Assembly (NCBI GenBank): GCA_021793575.1
Contig: JAJYSM010000024.1
Coordinates: 1-43,831 of the forward strand
Source of the DNA: Pseudomonadota bacterium
Lineage (GTDB): Bacteria > Pseudomonadota > Gammaproteobacteria > Xanthomonadales > Rhodanobacteraceae
DNA: 43,831 bases
Direction of reading: 5' to 3'
The first letter of the stretch is position 1, and each line of letters opens with the position of its first letter. Both the position numbers and the translations under genes were made by a program. Below are positions 1 through 8,601 of the stretch, one piece after another. The notes under the pieces were generated by a model. The model was not told where the DNA came from. It saw only the letters and a list, made by a program, of their open reading frames with translations, and did no database searches.

Positions 1-149
1 CCGGAAATCCGTTCGTTTCGGCGAAAGTGGCGACGGATGCCCCTGTTTTCGCACCCCGTTGGTGCGATTTGCCTGCTTGGTGCGCAGAGGGGCGCTGCGC
101 CGATCTCAAGCCCGACAGGCTGCTAGCCGATGAATCAGGCTTCCCCGGC

Positions 150-1568
150 ATGAGTGCAGCGCTGGTGCTGTTCCGGCGCGACCTGCGCCTCAGCGACAAC
201 CCGGCCTGGACGGCCGCCTGCGCGGCCCACGCACAGGTGCTGCCGGTGTTCATCCACGCGTCCGCCGAGGAGACGCCGTGGGCGGCCGGCGCGGCCAGCC
301 GCTGGTGGCTGCATCATTCGCTCGCCTCGCTGCAGGCTGACCTGCAGCAGCTGCGCGGCAGCCTGCATCTGTGCCAGGGCGACAGCCTCACGCAGCTGCG
401 CGAGCTGCTGGCGCAAAGCGGCGCCGGCGCGGTGTACTGGAACCGGCTGTACGAACCGGCAGCGATTGCCCGCGATACCCGGCTCAAGGCGGCGCTGCGC
501 GAACAGGGCGTGACAGTGCACAGCCACTGCGCGGCGCTGTGGTCGGAGCCGTGGCAGATCAGCACGCAGCAGGGCGAACCGTACCGCGTGTTCACACCCT
601 ACTGGCGCAACCTGCGAGCGCAGCTGAAGTCGCCCGAACCGCTGCCCGAACCGGCCGTACCGGGCTGGCTGCAGCTGTCCGGCAGCCTGCCGCTGGCGGC
701 GCTCAAGCTGCTGCCGCGCATGCGCTGGGACGGCGGGCTGAAGGATGCCTGGCAGCCGGGCGAACGCGGCGCGCGCGAGCTGCTAGAGCTGTTCGGCGAC
801 GACGCGGTGAACGACTACGCCCAGGCGCGCGACCTGCCCGCCCGGCACGGCACCTCGCGGCTGTCGCCGCATCTGCACTTCGGCGAGATCTCGCCGCGGC
901 AGATCCACGCCGGGCTGCAGCAGCAGCTCGAACGGCAGGACGCACGGCGGCGGCCGGACATCGAGCCCTATCTGCGCGAGTTGGGCTGGCGCGAGTTTGC
1001 CCACCACCTCCTGTATCACTTTCCGCACACGCCGACGGCCAACTTCAACCCGCGCTTCGAAGGCTTTCGCTGGGCGCCCGACGATGCGGCACAGCTGGCG
1101 CGCTGGCAGCAGGGACGCACCGGCATTCCGCTGGTGGATGCCGGCATGCGCGAGCTGTGGCACACCGGCTGGATGCACAACCGGGTGCGCATGATCGTGG
1201 CCAGTTTCCTGACCAAGAATCTTCGCCAGCACTGGCTGCACGGCGCGCGCTGGTTCTGGGACACGCTGGTCGATGCTGACCTCGCCAACAACACGTTGGG
1301 CTGGCAGTGGGTGGCCGGCTGCGGTGCGGACGCGGCGCCGTATTTCCGGGTGTTCAACCCGCTCACCCAGGCCGTCAAGTTCGACCCCGAGGGCATCTAC
1401 CTCAAACGCTGGCTGCCCGAGCTGGCGCGGGCGCCGCGCGAGCTGTTGCAGCAGCCGTGGAAGGATCCTTCGCTGCTCGCCCGCAGCGGCTATCCGGCGC
1501 CGATGCTGGATCTGGCGCAGTCGCGCCAGGATGCGCTGACGGCCTACCAGACCCTGCGCGGAAAGTGA
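150..1568 (+). CDS. phrB: Deoxyribodipyrimidine photolyase (class I CPD photolyase)
   Basis: This is a blue-light DNA repair enzyme that splits cyclobutane pyrimidine dimers, using FADH- plus an antenna cofactor in the N-terminal domain. The N-terminus reads LVLFRRDLRLSDNPA, the usual start of the antenna-binding fold. The C-terminal FAD domain carries ELGWREFAHHLL, TGWMHNRVRM, the DADLANNTLGWQW segment and YFRVFNP, all typical of class I photolyases. The reading frame stays open upstream to 27, but family length (about 470 residues) and the N-terminal motif favour the ATG at 150, giving 472 residues. It is the first gene of a forward cluster of lipid-modification genes, a placement known from other proteobacteria where photolyase is co-controlled with photo-oxidative stress genes. 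The 149 bases before it hold only a short unassigned open frame that ends at 126. I see no convincing ECF sigma-factor promoter. Cryptochrome-like function cannot be excluded, but the repair motifs look intact. Confidence 0.95.
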   Translation: MSAALVLFRRDLRLSDNPAWTAACAAHAQVLPVFIHASAEETPWAAGAASRWWLHHSLASLQADLQQLRGSLHLCQGDSLTQLRELLAQSGAGAVYWNRLYEPAAIARDTRLKAALREQGVTVHSHCAALWSEPWQISTQQGEPYRVFTPYWRNLRAQLKSPEPLPEPAVPGWLQLSGSLPLAALKLLPRMRWDGGLKDAWQPGERGARELLELFGDDAVNDYAQARDLPARHGTSRLSPHLHFGEISPRQIHAGLQQQLERQDARRRPDIEPYLRELGWREFAHHLLYHFPHTPTANFNPRFEGFRWAPDDAAQLARWQQGRTGIPLVDAGMRELWHTGWMHNRVRMIVASFLTKNLRQHWLHGARWFWDTLVDADLANNTLGWQWVAGCGADAAPYFRVFNPLTQAVKFDPEGIYLKRWLPELARAPRELLQQPWKDPSLLARSGYPAPMLDLAQSRQDALTAYQTLRGK

Positions 1569-1741
1569 GCAGGCGCCCGGGCCGCCGGCGAACCCATCCG
1601 TCGCTTTGCGCCACCGGCCCTCGGGGGCGAGGAGGACAAGCCGGAGAACGTCGGTCCCAACAGTAAATTTCGCGCAGATTCCTGCATCCGCGCTGGCTGC
1701 GGCTCCGTACCTAGCACTGACATGCTGACAGGTACACTCCC

Positions 1742-2737
1742 ATGGCCCCGACCGAACCGACTCTGATGCCCCGCGGCGACGCGATCGCTCCGCCTGCCGC
1801 GGAGGCCGTCGCGCCCGGCAGCTGGCTGCTGCGCACGCTGCGCCGCTGGTTCGACACCGGCGTGGCGGTGGAAATCGACGCAGCGCGCGAGGACCACATC
1901 GACTGGCTGCGCGCGGTGCCCTTCGTGGCGCTGCATCTGGCCTGCATCGGCGTGCTGTGGGTCGGCGTATCGCCGAGCGCGCTGGGCGTGGCCGGCGCCC
2001 TGTATGCGGTGCGCATGTTCGCGCTGACCGGCTTCTACCATCGCTATTTCTCGCACCGCAGCTTCCGCACCTCGCGCGGCGTGCAGTTCGTGTTCGCCCT
2101 GATCGGCGCCTCCTGCGTGCAGCGCGGCCCGCTGTGGTGGGCCGCACACCATCGCAACCACCATCGGCATGCCGACACCACCCGCGACCCCCACTCGCCC
2201 GGCCTCTACGGCTTTCTGTGGAGCCACGCGGGCTGGTTCCTGACCCCGCGCAATTTCCGCACCGACCTCTCGCGCGTGCCCGATCTGGCCAAGTTTCCCG
2301 AGCTGCGCGTGCTTGATCGCTACGACACGCTGGTGCCGGTACTGCTGGCGCTGGCGCTGTATGCGCTGGGCGTGCTGCTGCAGCACGTGGCGCCCGGCCT
2401 TGGCACCAGCGGCGGACAGATGCTGATCTGGGGCTTTTTCGTTTCCACCGTGGTGCTGTTCCACGCCACCGTGACGATCAATTCGCTGGCGCACCGCTAC
2501 GGCATGCGCCGCTACGACACCCACGACGACAGCCGCAACAACGTGTGGCTGGCGCTGCTCACCTTCGGCGAAGGCTGGCACAACAACCATCACTTCTTTC
2601 CGGGTTCCAGCCGGCAGGGCTTCCGCTGGTGGGAGATCGACATCACCTGGTACGGCCTGAAGCTGATGGCCATGCTGGGTCTGGTGCAGGGCCTCAAGCC
2701 GGTGCCAGCGTGGGTGCTGAGCAAGGGGCGGAACTGA
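1742..2737 (+). CDS. Acyl-lipid/acyl-CoA delta-9 type fatty acid desaturase
   Basis: This is a membrane di-iron desaturase that introduces a cis double bond into fatty acyl chains. The three histidine boxes are present: HRYFSH (residues 100-105), HHRNHH (136-141) and HNNHH (280-284), with hydrophobic stretches between them (about 60-80, 85-125, 195-245). The length of 331 residues is normal for the family. The start is the ATG at 1742; an in-frame ATG at 1766 is the alternative. A 173-base gap separates it from the photolyase, so it may have its own promoter, although I cannot name one. It lies 3 bases before the amine-oxidase-like gene. In this setting it probably makes the unsaturated chains that the two downstream CFA-type methyltransferases modify; that link is inferred. 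Confidence 0.92.
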   Translation: MAPTEPTLMPRGDAIAPPAAEAVAPGSWLLRTLRRWFDTGVAVEIDAAREDHIDWLRAVPFVALHLACIGVLWVGVSPSALGVAGALYAVRMFALTGFYHRYFSHRSFRTSRGVQFVFALIGASCVQRGPLWWAAHHRNHHRHADTTRDPHSPGLYGFLWSHAGWFLTPRNFRTDLSRVPDLAKFPELRVLDRYDTLVPVLLALALYALGVLLQHVAPGLGTSGGQMLIWGFFVSTVVLFHATVTINSLAHRYGMRRYDTHDDSRNNVWLALLTFGEGWHNNHHFFPGSSRQGFRWWEIDITWYGLKLMAMLGLVQGLKPVPAWVLSKGRN

Positions 2738-2740
2738 GCC

Positions 2741-4033
2741 ATGCGCATCGCCGTGGTGGGATCGGGTATTGCGGGGCTGGCGTCGGCGTGGCTGCTGGCG
2801 CGCCGGCACGAGGTGACGCTGTTCGAGGCAGGCAGCCATTTCGGCGGCCACACGCACACGCATGAGGTGGAGCTGCAGGGCCAGAGCTACCGTATCGACA
2901 GTGGCTTCATCGTGCACAACCCCGACCATTATCCGCTGCTGACGCGCCTGTTCGAGCAGCTCGGCGTGGCCTCGCAGCCGACCACGATGAGCTTCTCGGT
3001 GCACAGCGAGGCCAGCGGGCTGGAGTACAACGCGGCCACGCTGGACACGCTGTTCTGCCAACGCCGCAACCTGCTGTCGCCGCGTTTCCTGGGCATGGCG
3101 CGCGATCTGCTGCGCTTCTACCGCGAGGCGCCGGCGCTGCTGCAGCGGCCCGACGACAACGTCACGCTGGGCGACTACCTGCAGCAGCACGGCTACGGCG
3201 CGGCGTTTCGCGACGAGCACCTGATTCCGATGGCGTCGGCGCTGTGGTCGTCGCCGGCGACGCAGATTCTGCGTTTCCCGGCGCGCTACCTGGCGCAGTT
3301 CATGGCCAATCACCAGATGCTGCAGATCAGCGACCGGCCGCAGTGGCGGGTGGTGCGCGGCGGCTCGTCCACCTATGTGCAGGCGCTGCGCGCGCATTGG
3401 TCGGTGCGCGAGCGGCTGGACTGCCCGGTGCGCTCGGTGCGGCGGCACGCCGGCGGCGCCGAGCTGCACAGCGTCGCCGGCGTCGAGCATTTCGATCAGG
3501 TGGTGCTGGCCTGCCACAGCGATCAGGCGCTGGCGCTGCTGGCTGACGCCGACGAGCGCGAGCAGTCGATCCTCGGCGCGATGCCCTATCAGGCCAACGA
3601 CACCGTGCTGCACACCGACGCCAGCGTGCTGCCGCGCCGGCGCAAGGCGTGGGCCGCGTGGAACGCATGGCTGCCGCGCGATCCGGCCGAGGCCTGCACG
3701 GTCAGCTACTGCATGAACCTGCTGCAGGGCATCGATTCGCCCGAACCCTTCGTGGTGACGCTGAACCGCAGCGCCGCGATCGACCCGGCCAAGGTCATCG
3801 CGCGCATGCGCTATCACCATCCGGTGTACACGCTGGGCTCGGTAGCCGCGCAGGCGCGCAAGGCCGAGATTCAGGGCCAGCGTCACACCTGGTTTGCCGG
3901 TGCTTATTGGGGCTGGGGCTTTCACGAGGACGGCATGCGCAGCGCAGTCGAAGTGGCCGCTGCGCTCGGCGTGCGCTGGCCAGCGGGCGCCGCCGCGGAG
4001 CCGGCCGTACGCGCCGAGGAGCTGGCTGCGTGA
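2741..4033 (+). CDS. FAD-dependent amine-oxidase-like oxidoreductase
   Basis: A 430-residue flavoprotein of the NAD(P)/FAD-binding amine oxidase/phytoene desaturase superfamily. The N-terminus has the dinucleotide-binding glycine motif (VVGSGIAGLASAWLL, from residue 4), then the acidic end of the second strand (LFEAG) and the GG motif (FGGHTHTH). The C-terminus has the flavin-contacting segment WFAGAYWGWGFHEDGMRSA. Members of this family always sit beside DUF1365 and CFA synthase genes, as here, and have been tied to modification of unsaturated or methylated membrane lipids during singlet-oxygen stress in Rhodobacter; I recall that link from the literature and cannot check it. The substrate is unknown. 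The gene starts 3 bases after the desaturase stop and its own stop overlaps the next start by 4 bases, so the genes are translationally coupled. Confidence 0.9.
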   Translation: MRIAVVGSGIAGLASAWLLARRHEVTLFEAGSHFGGHTHTHEVELQGQSYRIDSGFIVHNPDHYPLLTRLFEQLGVASQPTTMSFSVHSEASGLEYNAATLDTLFCQRRNLLSPRFLGMARDLLRFYREAPALLQRPDDNVTLGDYLQQHGYGAAFRDEHLIPMASALWSSPATQILRFPARYLAQFMANHQMLQISDRPQWRVVRGGSSTYVQALRAHWSVRERLDCPVRSVRRHAGGAELHSVAGVEHFDQVVLACHSDQALALLADADEREQSILGAMPYQANDTVLHTDASVLPRRRKAWAAWNAWLPRDPAEACTVSYCMNLLQGIDSPEPFVVTLNRSAAIDPAKVIARMRYHHPVYTLGSVAAQARKAEIQGQRHTWFAGAYWGWGFHEDGMRSAVEVAAALGVRWPAGAAAEPAVRAEELAA

Positions 4034-4833
4034 GCCGGCCTGCCGCCAGCGTCGCCATCACCGCGGTTGCGCCCGCGCCGCTGGCCAGTGCCGTGTACGA
4101 GGGCACGGTGCGCCATCGCCGGCTGGCGCCGCACGCGCACGCTTTCGACTACCGCATGGCGCAGCTTTACCTGGATCTGGATGAAATTGACCAGGCGTTC
4201 CGCCAGCGCTGGCTGTGGTCGAACGAGCGGACCAACCTGGCGCAGTTCCGGCGCAGCGACTACCTCGGCCCGGCCGAACTGCCACTGGCTGAGGCGGTGC
4301 GCCAGCGCGTCGAGCAGGCCTGCGGAATGCGACCGACCGGACCGATCCGGCTGCTGACCCACCTGCGTTACTTCGGCCTGGTGTTCAACCCGGTCAGCTT
4401 CTACTACTGCTATGCCGAGGACGGCGTGAGCCTGGTCTGCATCCTTGCCGAGATCACCAACACGCCATGGCGTGAACGGCACGCCTACGTGCTGCCGGTG
4501 GAGTCCGCGCAGGTGCAGGGCCGCGCGCTGAGCTGGAGCTTCGCCAAGACCTTCCACGTCTCGCCGTTCATGCCGATGGATCGCCAGTACGCCTGGCGCT
4601 TCACCGCGCCCGCGGACGACCTGCACGTGCACATGGACGTGCTGCGCGATGGCGAGCGCGAATTCGATGCCACCCTCAGCCTGCAACGGCGGCCGCTCAC
4701 CGGCGCCTCGCTGGCGCGCGTGCTGTGGCGCTATCCGCTGATGACCGCGCAGGTCGTCGGCGCCATCCACTGGCAGGCGCTGCGGCTGTGGCTGAAGCGC
4801 AATCCCGTCCACGATCACCCGCAAGCGCTTTAG
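4030..4833 (+). CDS. DUF1365 family protein
   Basis: A 267-residue protein of the DUF1365 family, biochemical function unknown. Family hallmarks are visible: an N-terminal YEGTVRHRRLAPHAHAF, the central RYFGLVFNPVSFYYCY block, the EITNTPWRERHAY segment, and FAKTFHVSPFMPMD. The GTG start at 4030 overlaps the preceding stop (GTGA) and gives the normal family length. The open frame extends much further upstream, but that part is antisense-quality sequence inside the oxidase gene. DUF1365 genes are almost always found between an amine-oxidase-like gene and a CFA synthase, as here, so a role in the same lipid modification route is likely. Confidence 0.9.
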   Translation: MSRPAASVAITAVAPAPLASAVYEGTVRHRRLAPHAHAFDYRMAQLYLDLDEIDQAFRQRWLWSNERTNLAQFRRSDYLGPAELPLAEAVRQRVEQACGMRPTGPIRLLTHLRYFGLVFNPVSFYYCYAEDGVSLVCILAEITNTPWRERHAYVLPVESAQVQGRALSWSFAKTFHVSPFMPMDRQYAWRFTAPADDLHVHMDVLRDGEREFDATLSLQRRPLTGASLARVLWRYPLMTAQVVGAIHWQALRLWLKRNPVHDHPQAL

Positions 4834-4841
4834 AGGCAGGC

Positions 4842-6146
4842 ATGAACGCCATGGTCAAACCGAGCATCCAAGCAGCCGTCCAGACGGCCATTCCTTCCGC
4901 CGGCGCGCGTTTCCTGCGCCAACGCCTGCTGGCCAGCATGGCCGGGCTGCGGCATGGCCGGCTGGTGCTGCGCGACGCGCTTGGCACGGTCGAGCTGGGC
5001 ACCCCGGCGGTGCAGCAGCCCGCGCTGGTGGTGCACATCGATGTGCTTGACCCGGCCTTCTATCGCGCGGTGGCGGCGAATGGCAGCGTCGGCGCCGGCG
5101 AGGCGTGGATGGACGGCCACTGGCAGTGCGACAACCTGGTCGGGCTGATCCGGCTGCTGGTGCGCAACCGCGATCTGCTCGACGGCATGGAGACCGGTCT
5201 GGCCCGGCTCGGCGGCATGGCGATGCGCGCGTGGCACGCCCTGCAGCGCAACACGCGCAGCGGCAGCCGCCGCAACATTGCGGCGCACTACGACCTTGGC
5301 AACGATTTCTTCGAGCTGTTCCTGTCGCCGGACCTGATGTACTCCTCGGCCATCTGGGAGGGCGCCGACGACACGCTGGAAGCGGCCTCCACGCGCAAGC
5401 TCGAGCGCATCTGCCGCAAGCTCGACCTGCAGCCGACCGATCGCGTGATCGAGATCGGCACCGGCTGGGGCGGCTTCGCGCTGTATGCGGCGCAGAACTA
5501 CGGCTGCCACGTCACCACCACCACCATCTCGCGCGAGCAGCACGCGCTGGCCAGCGAGCGCGTCGCCGCTGCCGGCATGAGCGGCCACGTCACCCTGCTG
5601 CTGCAGGACTACCGCGACCTGCGCGGGCAGTACGACAAGCTGGTCTCGATCGAGATGGTCGAGGCGATCGGTGCGCCCTACCTCGACGTCTATTTCGGCC
5701 AGCTCGGCCAGCTGCTGAAGCCCGACGGCCTGGCCCTGGTGCAGGCGATCACCATCGAGGACCACCGCTACGCGCAGGCGCTGAAGTCGGTGGATTTCAT
5801 CAAGCGGCACGTGTTTCCCGGCAGCTTCATTCCCTCGATCCACGCCCTGCTGGCGGCGAAGACGCGCAGCAGCGATCTGGCGCTGATCCAGCTGGAGGAC
5901 TTCGGCGAGTCGTACGCGCGCACGCTGCAGGCGTGGCGCGAGCGCTTTCTGGCCGCGCTGCCGCAGGTGCGCGCGCAGGGCTTCGACGAGCGTTTTGCGC
6001 GCATGTGGGAGTTCTACCTCGCCTACTGCGAAGGCGGCTTCCGCGAGCGCTCGATCGGCGTGGCGCACCTGCTGCTGGCCAAACCCGACAATCGCCGCGC
6101 CCCGCTGCTGCCGCCGCTCGCATCCAGCGCACAGGTGCCGGCATGA
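4842..6146 (+). CDS. cfa: Cyclopropane-fatty-acyl-phospholipid synthase
   Basis: A 434-residue SAM-dependent enzyme that adds a methylene (or methyl) group to the double bond of unsaturated phospholipid acyl chains at the inner membrane. The N-terminal domain ends with GAGEAWMDGHW (about 84-94). The substrate segment AHYDLGNDFF (148-157) and SAM motif I VIEIGTGWGG (202-211) are intact, as are the SIEMVEAIG segment and the C-terminal EFYLAYCEGGFRERSIGV typical of true CFA synthases. ATG at 4842 is chosen over upstream in-frame starts because it follows the DUF1365 stop by 8 bases and gives the family length. Its stop overlaps the DUF2878 start (ATGA). Related enzymes can instead produce methylated or furan-precursor acyl chains, so the exact product is uncertain. 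Confidence 0.94.
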   Translation: MNAMVKPSIQAAVQTAIPSAGARFLRQRLLASMAGLRHGRLVLRDALGTVELGTPAVQQPALVVHIDVLDPAFYRAVAANGSVGAGEAWMDGHWQCDNLVGLIRLLVRNRDLLDGMETGLARLGGMAMRAWHALQRNTRSGSRRNIAAHYDLGNDFFELFLSPDLMYSSAIWEGADDTLEAASTRKLERICRKLDLQPTDRVIEIGTGWGGFALYAAQNYGCHVTTTTISREQHALASERVAAAGMSGHVTLLLQDYRDLRGQYDKLVSIEMVEAIGAPYLDVYFGQLGQLLKPDGLALVQAITIEDHRYAQALKSVDFIKRHVFPGSFIPSIHALLAAKTRSSDLALIQLEDFGESYARTLQAWRERFLAALPQVRAQGFDERFARMWEFYLAYCEGGFRERSIGVAHLLLAKPDNRRAPLLPPLASSAQVPA

Positions 6147-6697
6147 AATTCTGGGGCAGCCTGATCGGCTACCAGCTGGTGTGGTTTGCCGCGGTGATCG
6201 GCGCCAGCCGCGGCCTGGCGTGGCCGGGCGTGCTCGGCATGCTGGTGTTTGCGGCCAGCCAGCTCGCGGTGTCGTCACGCCCGCGCGCCGAGCTGTTGCT
6301 GATGGCCAGTGCCATCGCGATGGGCTTCGCGCTCGACGGCGGCCTGATCCGCACCGGCTTCGCCAGCTATGCCGCGCCGTGGCCATCGGCGGCGCTGGCG
6401 CCGGCGTGGATCCTCGCGCTGTGGGCCAGCTTCTCGCTCACCTTCACTCAGTCGCTGGCCTACCTGCAGCGGCGGCTGTGGCTGGCCGTGCCGCTGGGCG
6501 GCATCGGCGGTCCGCTGGCCTACCTGGGCGCCGCGCGCGGCTGGCATGTGCTGACCTTTGCCCAGCCGCCGTGGCACGGGCTGCTGTGGCTGGGCGCCGG
6601 CTGGGCGCTGGCGACCCCCGCGTTGGCGTGGCTGGCCCGGCGCTGGTCGGCCAGGCCCGGTGCCGCCTCACTTCCCCTGCCAGGACATGCGCGATGA
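6143..6697 (+). CDS. DUF2878 family integral membrane protein
   Basis: A 184-residue, very hydrophobic protein with about five or six predicted membrane segments. It starts MKFWGSLIGYQLVWF and has FTQSLAYLQ and GGPLAYLGAARGW motifs that I associate with DUF2878. No catalytic residues can be named. It overlaps the CFA synthase stop and the DUF1295 start by 4 bases each, so it is made together with them. In many proteobacteria DUF2878 and DUF1295 genes travel in the same lipid cluster, which suggests a shared membrane-lipid role; biochemical function is unknown. Confidence 0.85.
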   Translation: MKFWGSLIGYQLVWFAAVIGASRGLAWPGVLGMLVFAASQLAVSSRPRAELLLMASAIAMGFALDGGLIRTGFASYAAPWPSAALAPAWILALWASFSLTFTQSLAYLQRRLWLAVPLGGIGGPLAYLGAARGWHVLTFAQPPWHGLLWLGAGWALATPALAWLARRWSARPGAASLPLPGHAR

Positions 6698-7476
6698 ATC
6701 CGTGGATCCAGCTCGGCGGCCTGTGGCTGCTGGCGGCGCTGATGATGACGGGCGGCTGGCTGTGGCAGCGGCCGCGCGCCAATGCCGGCATGGTCGACGT
6801 GCTGTGGGCCAGCGGCGTGGGCGGCAGCGCCGTGCTGTTTGCGCTGCTCGGCGACGGTTCGCCGTGGCCGCGCGTGCTGCTGGCGCTGCTCGGCGGCGCA
6901 TGGGGGGCGCGGCTGGCGGCGTTCCTGTGGACGCGCGTGCGCGGCGAACCGGAGGATGGCCGCTACCGCCACCTGCGCGAGCACTGGCAGGGCAACCAGC
7001 TGTACTTCTTCCTGTTCTTCCAGTTTCAGGCGCTGCTGATCGTGCTGTTCGCGCTGCCGTTCCTGGCGGTGGCGCGCAACCCGGCCGGGCTCACTCCGTG
7101 GCTGCCGGCGGCGGTCGCGATCTGGCTGCTCAGCGTGATCGGCGAGTCGATCGCCGACCGCCAGCTGGCGCGCTTCCGCCACGATCCGGCCAACCGCGGG
7201 CGCACCTGCCGCGCCGGCCTGTGGCGCTATTCGCGTCACCCCAACTATTTTTTCGAATGGCTGCACTGGTTTACCTACGTGGCGCTGGCGCTCGGCTCGC
7301 CGATCGCCTGGCTGGCCTGGTCCGGGCCGCTGGTGATGTACGTGTTCCTGCGCTGGATCAGCGGCATCCCGTACACCGAGTCGCACGCCCTGCGCAGCCG
7401 CGGTGACGACTACCGCGACTATCAGCGCAGCACCCCGATGCTGTTTCCCTGGTTTCCCAAGAGGATCGAACGATGA
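6694..7476 (+). CDS. DUF1295 membrane protein (steroid 5-alpha-reductase-like)
   Basis: A 260-residue multi-pass membrane protein of the DUF1295 family, distantly related to steroid reductases and isoprenylcysteine methyltransferases. The C-terminal signature is clear: DRQLARFRHDP, GLWRYSRHPNYFFEW (the RHPNY motif that binds the cofactor in this superfamily) and a final LRWISGIPYTE segment. Start ATG at 6694 overlaps the previous stop (ATGA) and the stop at 7476 overlaps the next start. A reductase or methyltransferase acting on modified acyl chains is plausible given the neighbours, but no substrate is established. Confidence 0.88.
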   Translation: MNPWIQLGGLWLLAALMMTGGWLWQRPRANAGMVDVLWASGVGGSAVLFALLGDGSPWPRVLLALLGGAWGARLAAFLWTRVRGEPEDGRYRHLREHWQGNQLYFFLFFQFQALLIVLFALPFLAVARNPAGLTPWLPAAVAIWLLSVIGESIADRQLARFRHDPANRGRTCRAGLWRYSRHPNYFFEWLHWFTYVALALGSPIAWLAWSGPLVMYVFLRWISGIPYTESHALRSRGDDYRDYQRSTPMLFPWFPKRIER

Positions 7477-8555
7477 ACATTCCCGCGCACGCTGTCGCCG
7501 AACTGCCGCCGGAGCGGCCCGCCTCCGGCCTGCTCGGCATGGCCGAGCGCGGCCGCCTGCCGGACGCGCTGCTGCGCCAGGGCATCCGCCGCCTGTGCGC
7601 GCAGCGCCTGCGCGAGGAGCAGCTCGGCGGTCTGGACCAGCAGGCCGCCCGGTTTGCCGAGCGCATCGCGATGCTGCGGCAGAGCCCGGTGGCGATCCAC
7701 ACCGACGCCGCCAACGCGCAGCACTACGAGCTGCCGCCGGCGTTCTTCCAGCTGTGCCTGGGCAAGCGGCTGAAGTATTCGGGCTGCTACTACCCGCGCG
7801 GCGACGAGTCGCTGGACGAGGCCGAGAACGCGATGCTGAAGCTCTACGGCGAGCGCGCCGAGCTGGCCGACAGCCAGAGCATCCTGGAGCTCGGCTGCGG
7901 CTGGGGCTCGCTGACCCTGTGGATGGCCGAGCGCTATCCGAACGCGAAGATCGTCGCCGTCTCCAACTCGAACCAGCAGCGCGAGCACATCGAGGCGCAG
8001 TGCCGCCAGCGGGGCCTGTTCAACGTGCACGTGATCACCCAGGACGTGAACCGGCTGGTGCTGGAAGCGGGTCAGTTCGACCGCTGCGTGTCGATCGAGA
8101 TGTTCGAGCACATGCGCAACTACGACGTGCTGCTGGGCCGCATCGCCAGCTGGCTGCGTCCGGGCGGCAAGCTGTTCGTGCACATCTTCGCGCACAAGAC
8201 CCTGATGTACCCGTTCGAGACCGCCGGCGACGACAACTGGATGGGCCGGCACTTCTTCACCGGCGGCCTGATGCCGGCCTCCGACACGCTGCTGTGGTTC
8301 CAGCGTGAGCTGCAGATCGAGCAGCGCTGGCACGTCGACGGCAGCCACTACCAGCGCACCGCCAATCACTGGCTGGCGAATCAGGACGCGCGCCGCGACG
8401 CGGTGATGGCCACCCTGACCAAGGCCTACGGCAGCAAGGCCGCGCCGCTGTGGTTCCAGCGCTGGCGCATGTTCTGGATGTCCTGCGCCGAGCTGTTCGG
8501 CTATGCCAACGGGCAGGAGTGGCTGGTGGCGCACTACCGCTTCGTGCGCCCGTGA
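7473..8555 (+). CDS. Second CFA-synthase-like SAM-dependent methyltransferase
   Basis: A 360-residue protein of the CFA-synthase superfamily, distinct from the paralogue at 4842. It has the substrate segment QHYELPPAFF (83-92), SAM motif I ILELGCGWGS (137-146), the CVSIEMFEHM segment and a C-terminal WRMFWMSCAELFGYANGQEW. It lacks the N-terminal GEAWMDGHW region and the C-terminal YCEGGF motif of classical CFA synthases. This makes it more like the group that includes unsaturated-fatty-acid methylases and coclaurine-N-methyltransferase-like enzymes. Two CFA-type enzymes in one operon suggest two successive or alternative acyl-chain methylations. It overlaps the DUF1295 stop by 4 bases. Confidence 0.9.
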   Translation: MNIPAHAVAELPPERPASGLLGMAERGRLPDALLRQGIRRLCAQRLREEQLGGLDQQAARFAERIAMLRQSPVAIHTDAANAQHYELPPAFFQLCLGKRLKYSGCYYPRGDESLDEAENAMLKLYGERAELADSQSILELGCGWGSLTLWMAERYPNAKIVAVSNSNQQREHIEAQCRQRGLFNVHVITQDVNRLVLEAGQFDRCVSIEMFEHMRNYDVLLGRIASWLRPGGKLFVHIFAHKTLMYPFETAGDDNWMGRHFFTGGLMPASDTLLWFQRELQIEQRWHVDGSHYQRTANHWLANQDARRDAVMATLTKAYGSKAAPLWFQRWRMFWMSCAELFGYANGQEWLVAHYRFVRP

Positions 8556-8601
8556 TCCGCGCGGCGCCACCGCTCACCTGCTTCACATGAAGGACGCACG
8601 C

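Noticed and set aside
1-150. An ECF sigma-factor promoter before the photolyase
   Set aside because: No paired motif of the TGATCC type with a suitable -10 is visible; the relevant promoter may lie outside the window.
1544-3925. A 793-codon minus-strand open frame opposite the desaturase and oxidase genes
   Set aside because: It is antisense to two well-supported enzymes, rich in His/Arg/Gln as expected from a mirrored high-GC gene, and matches no protein family.
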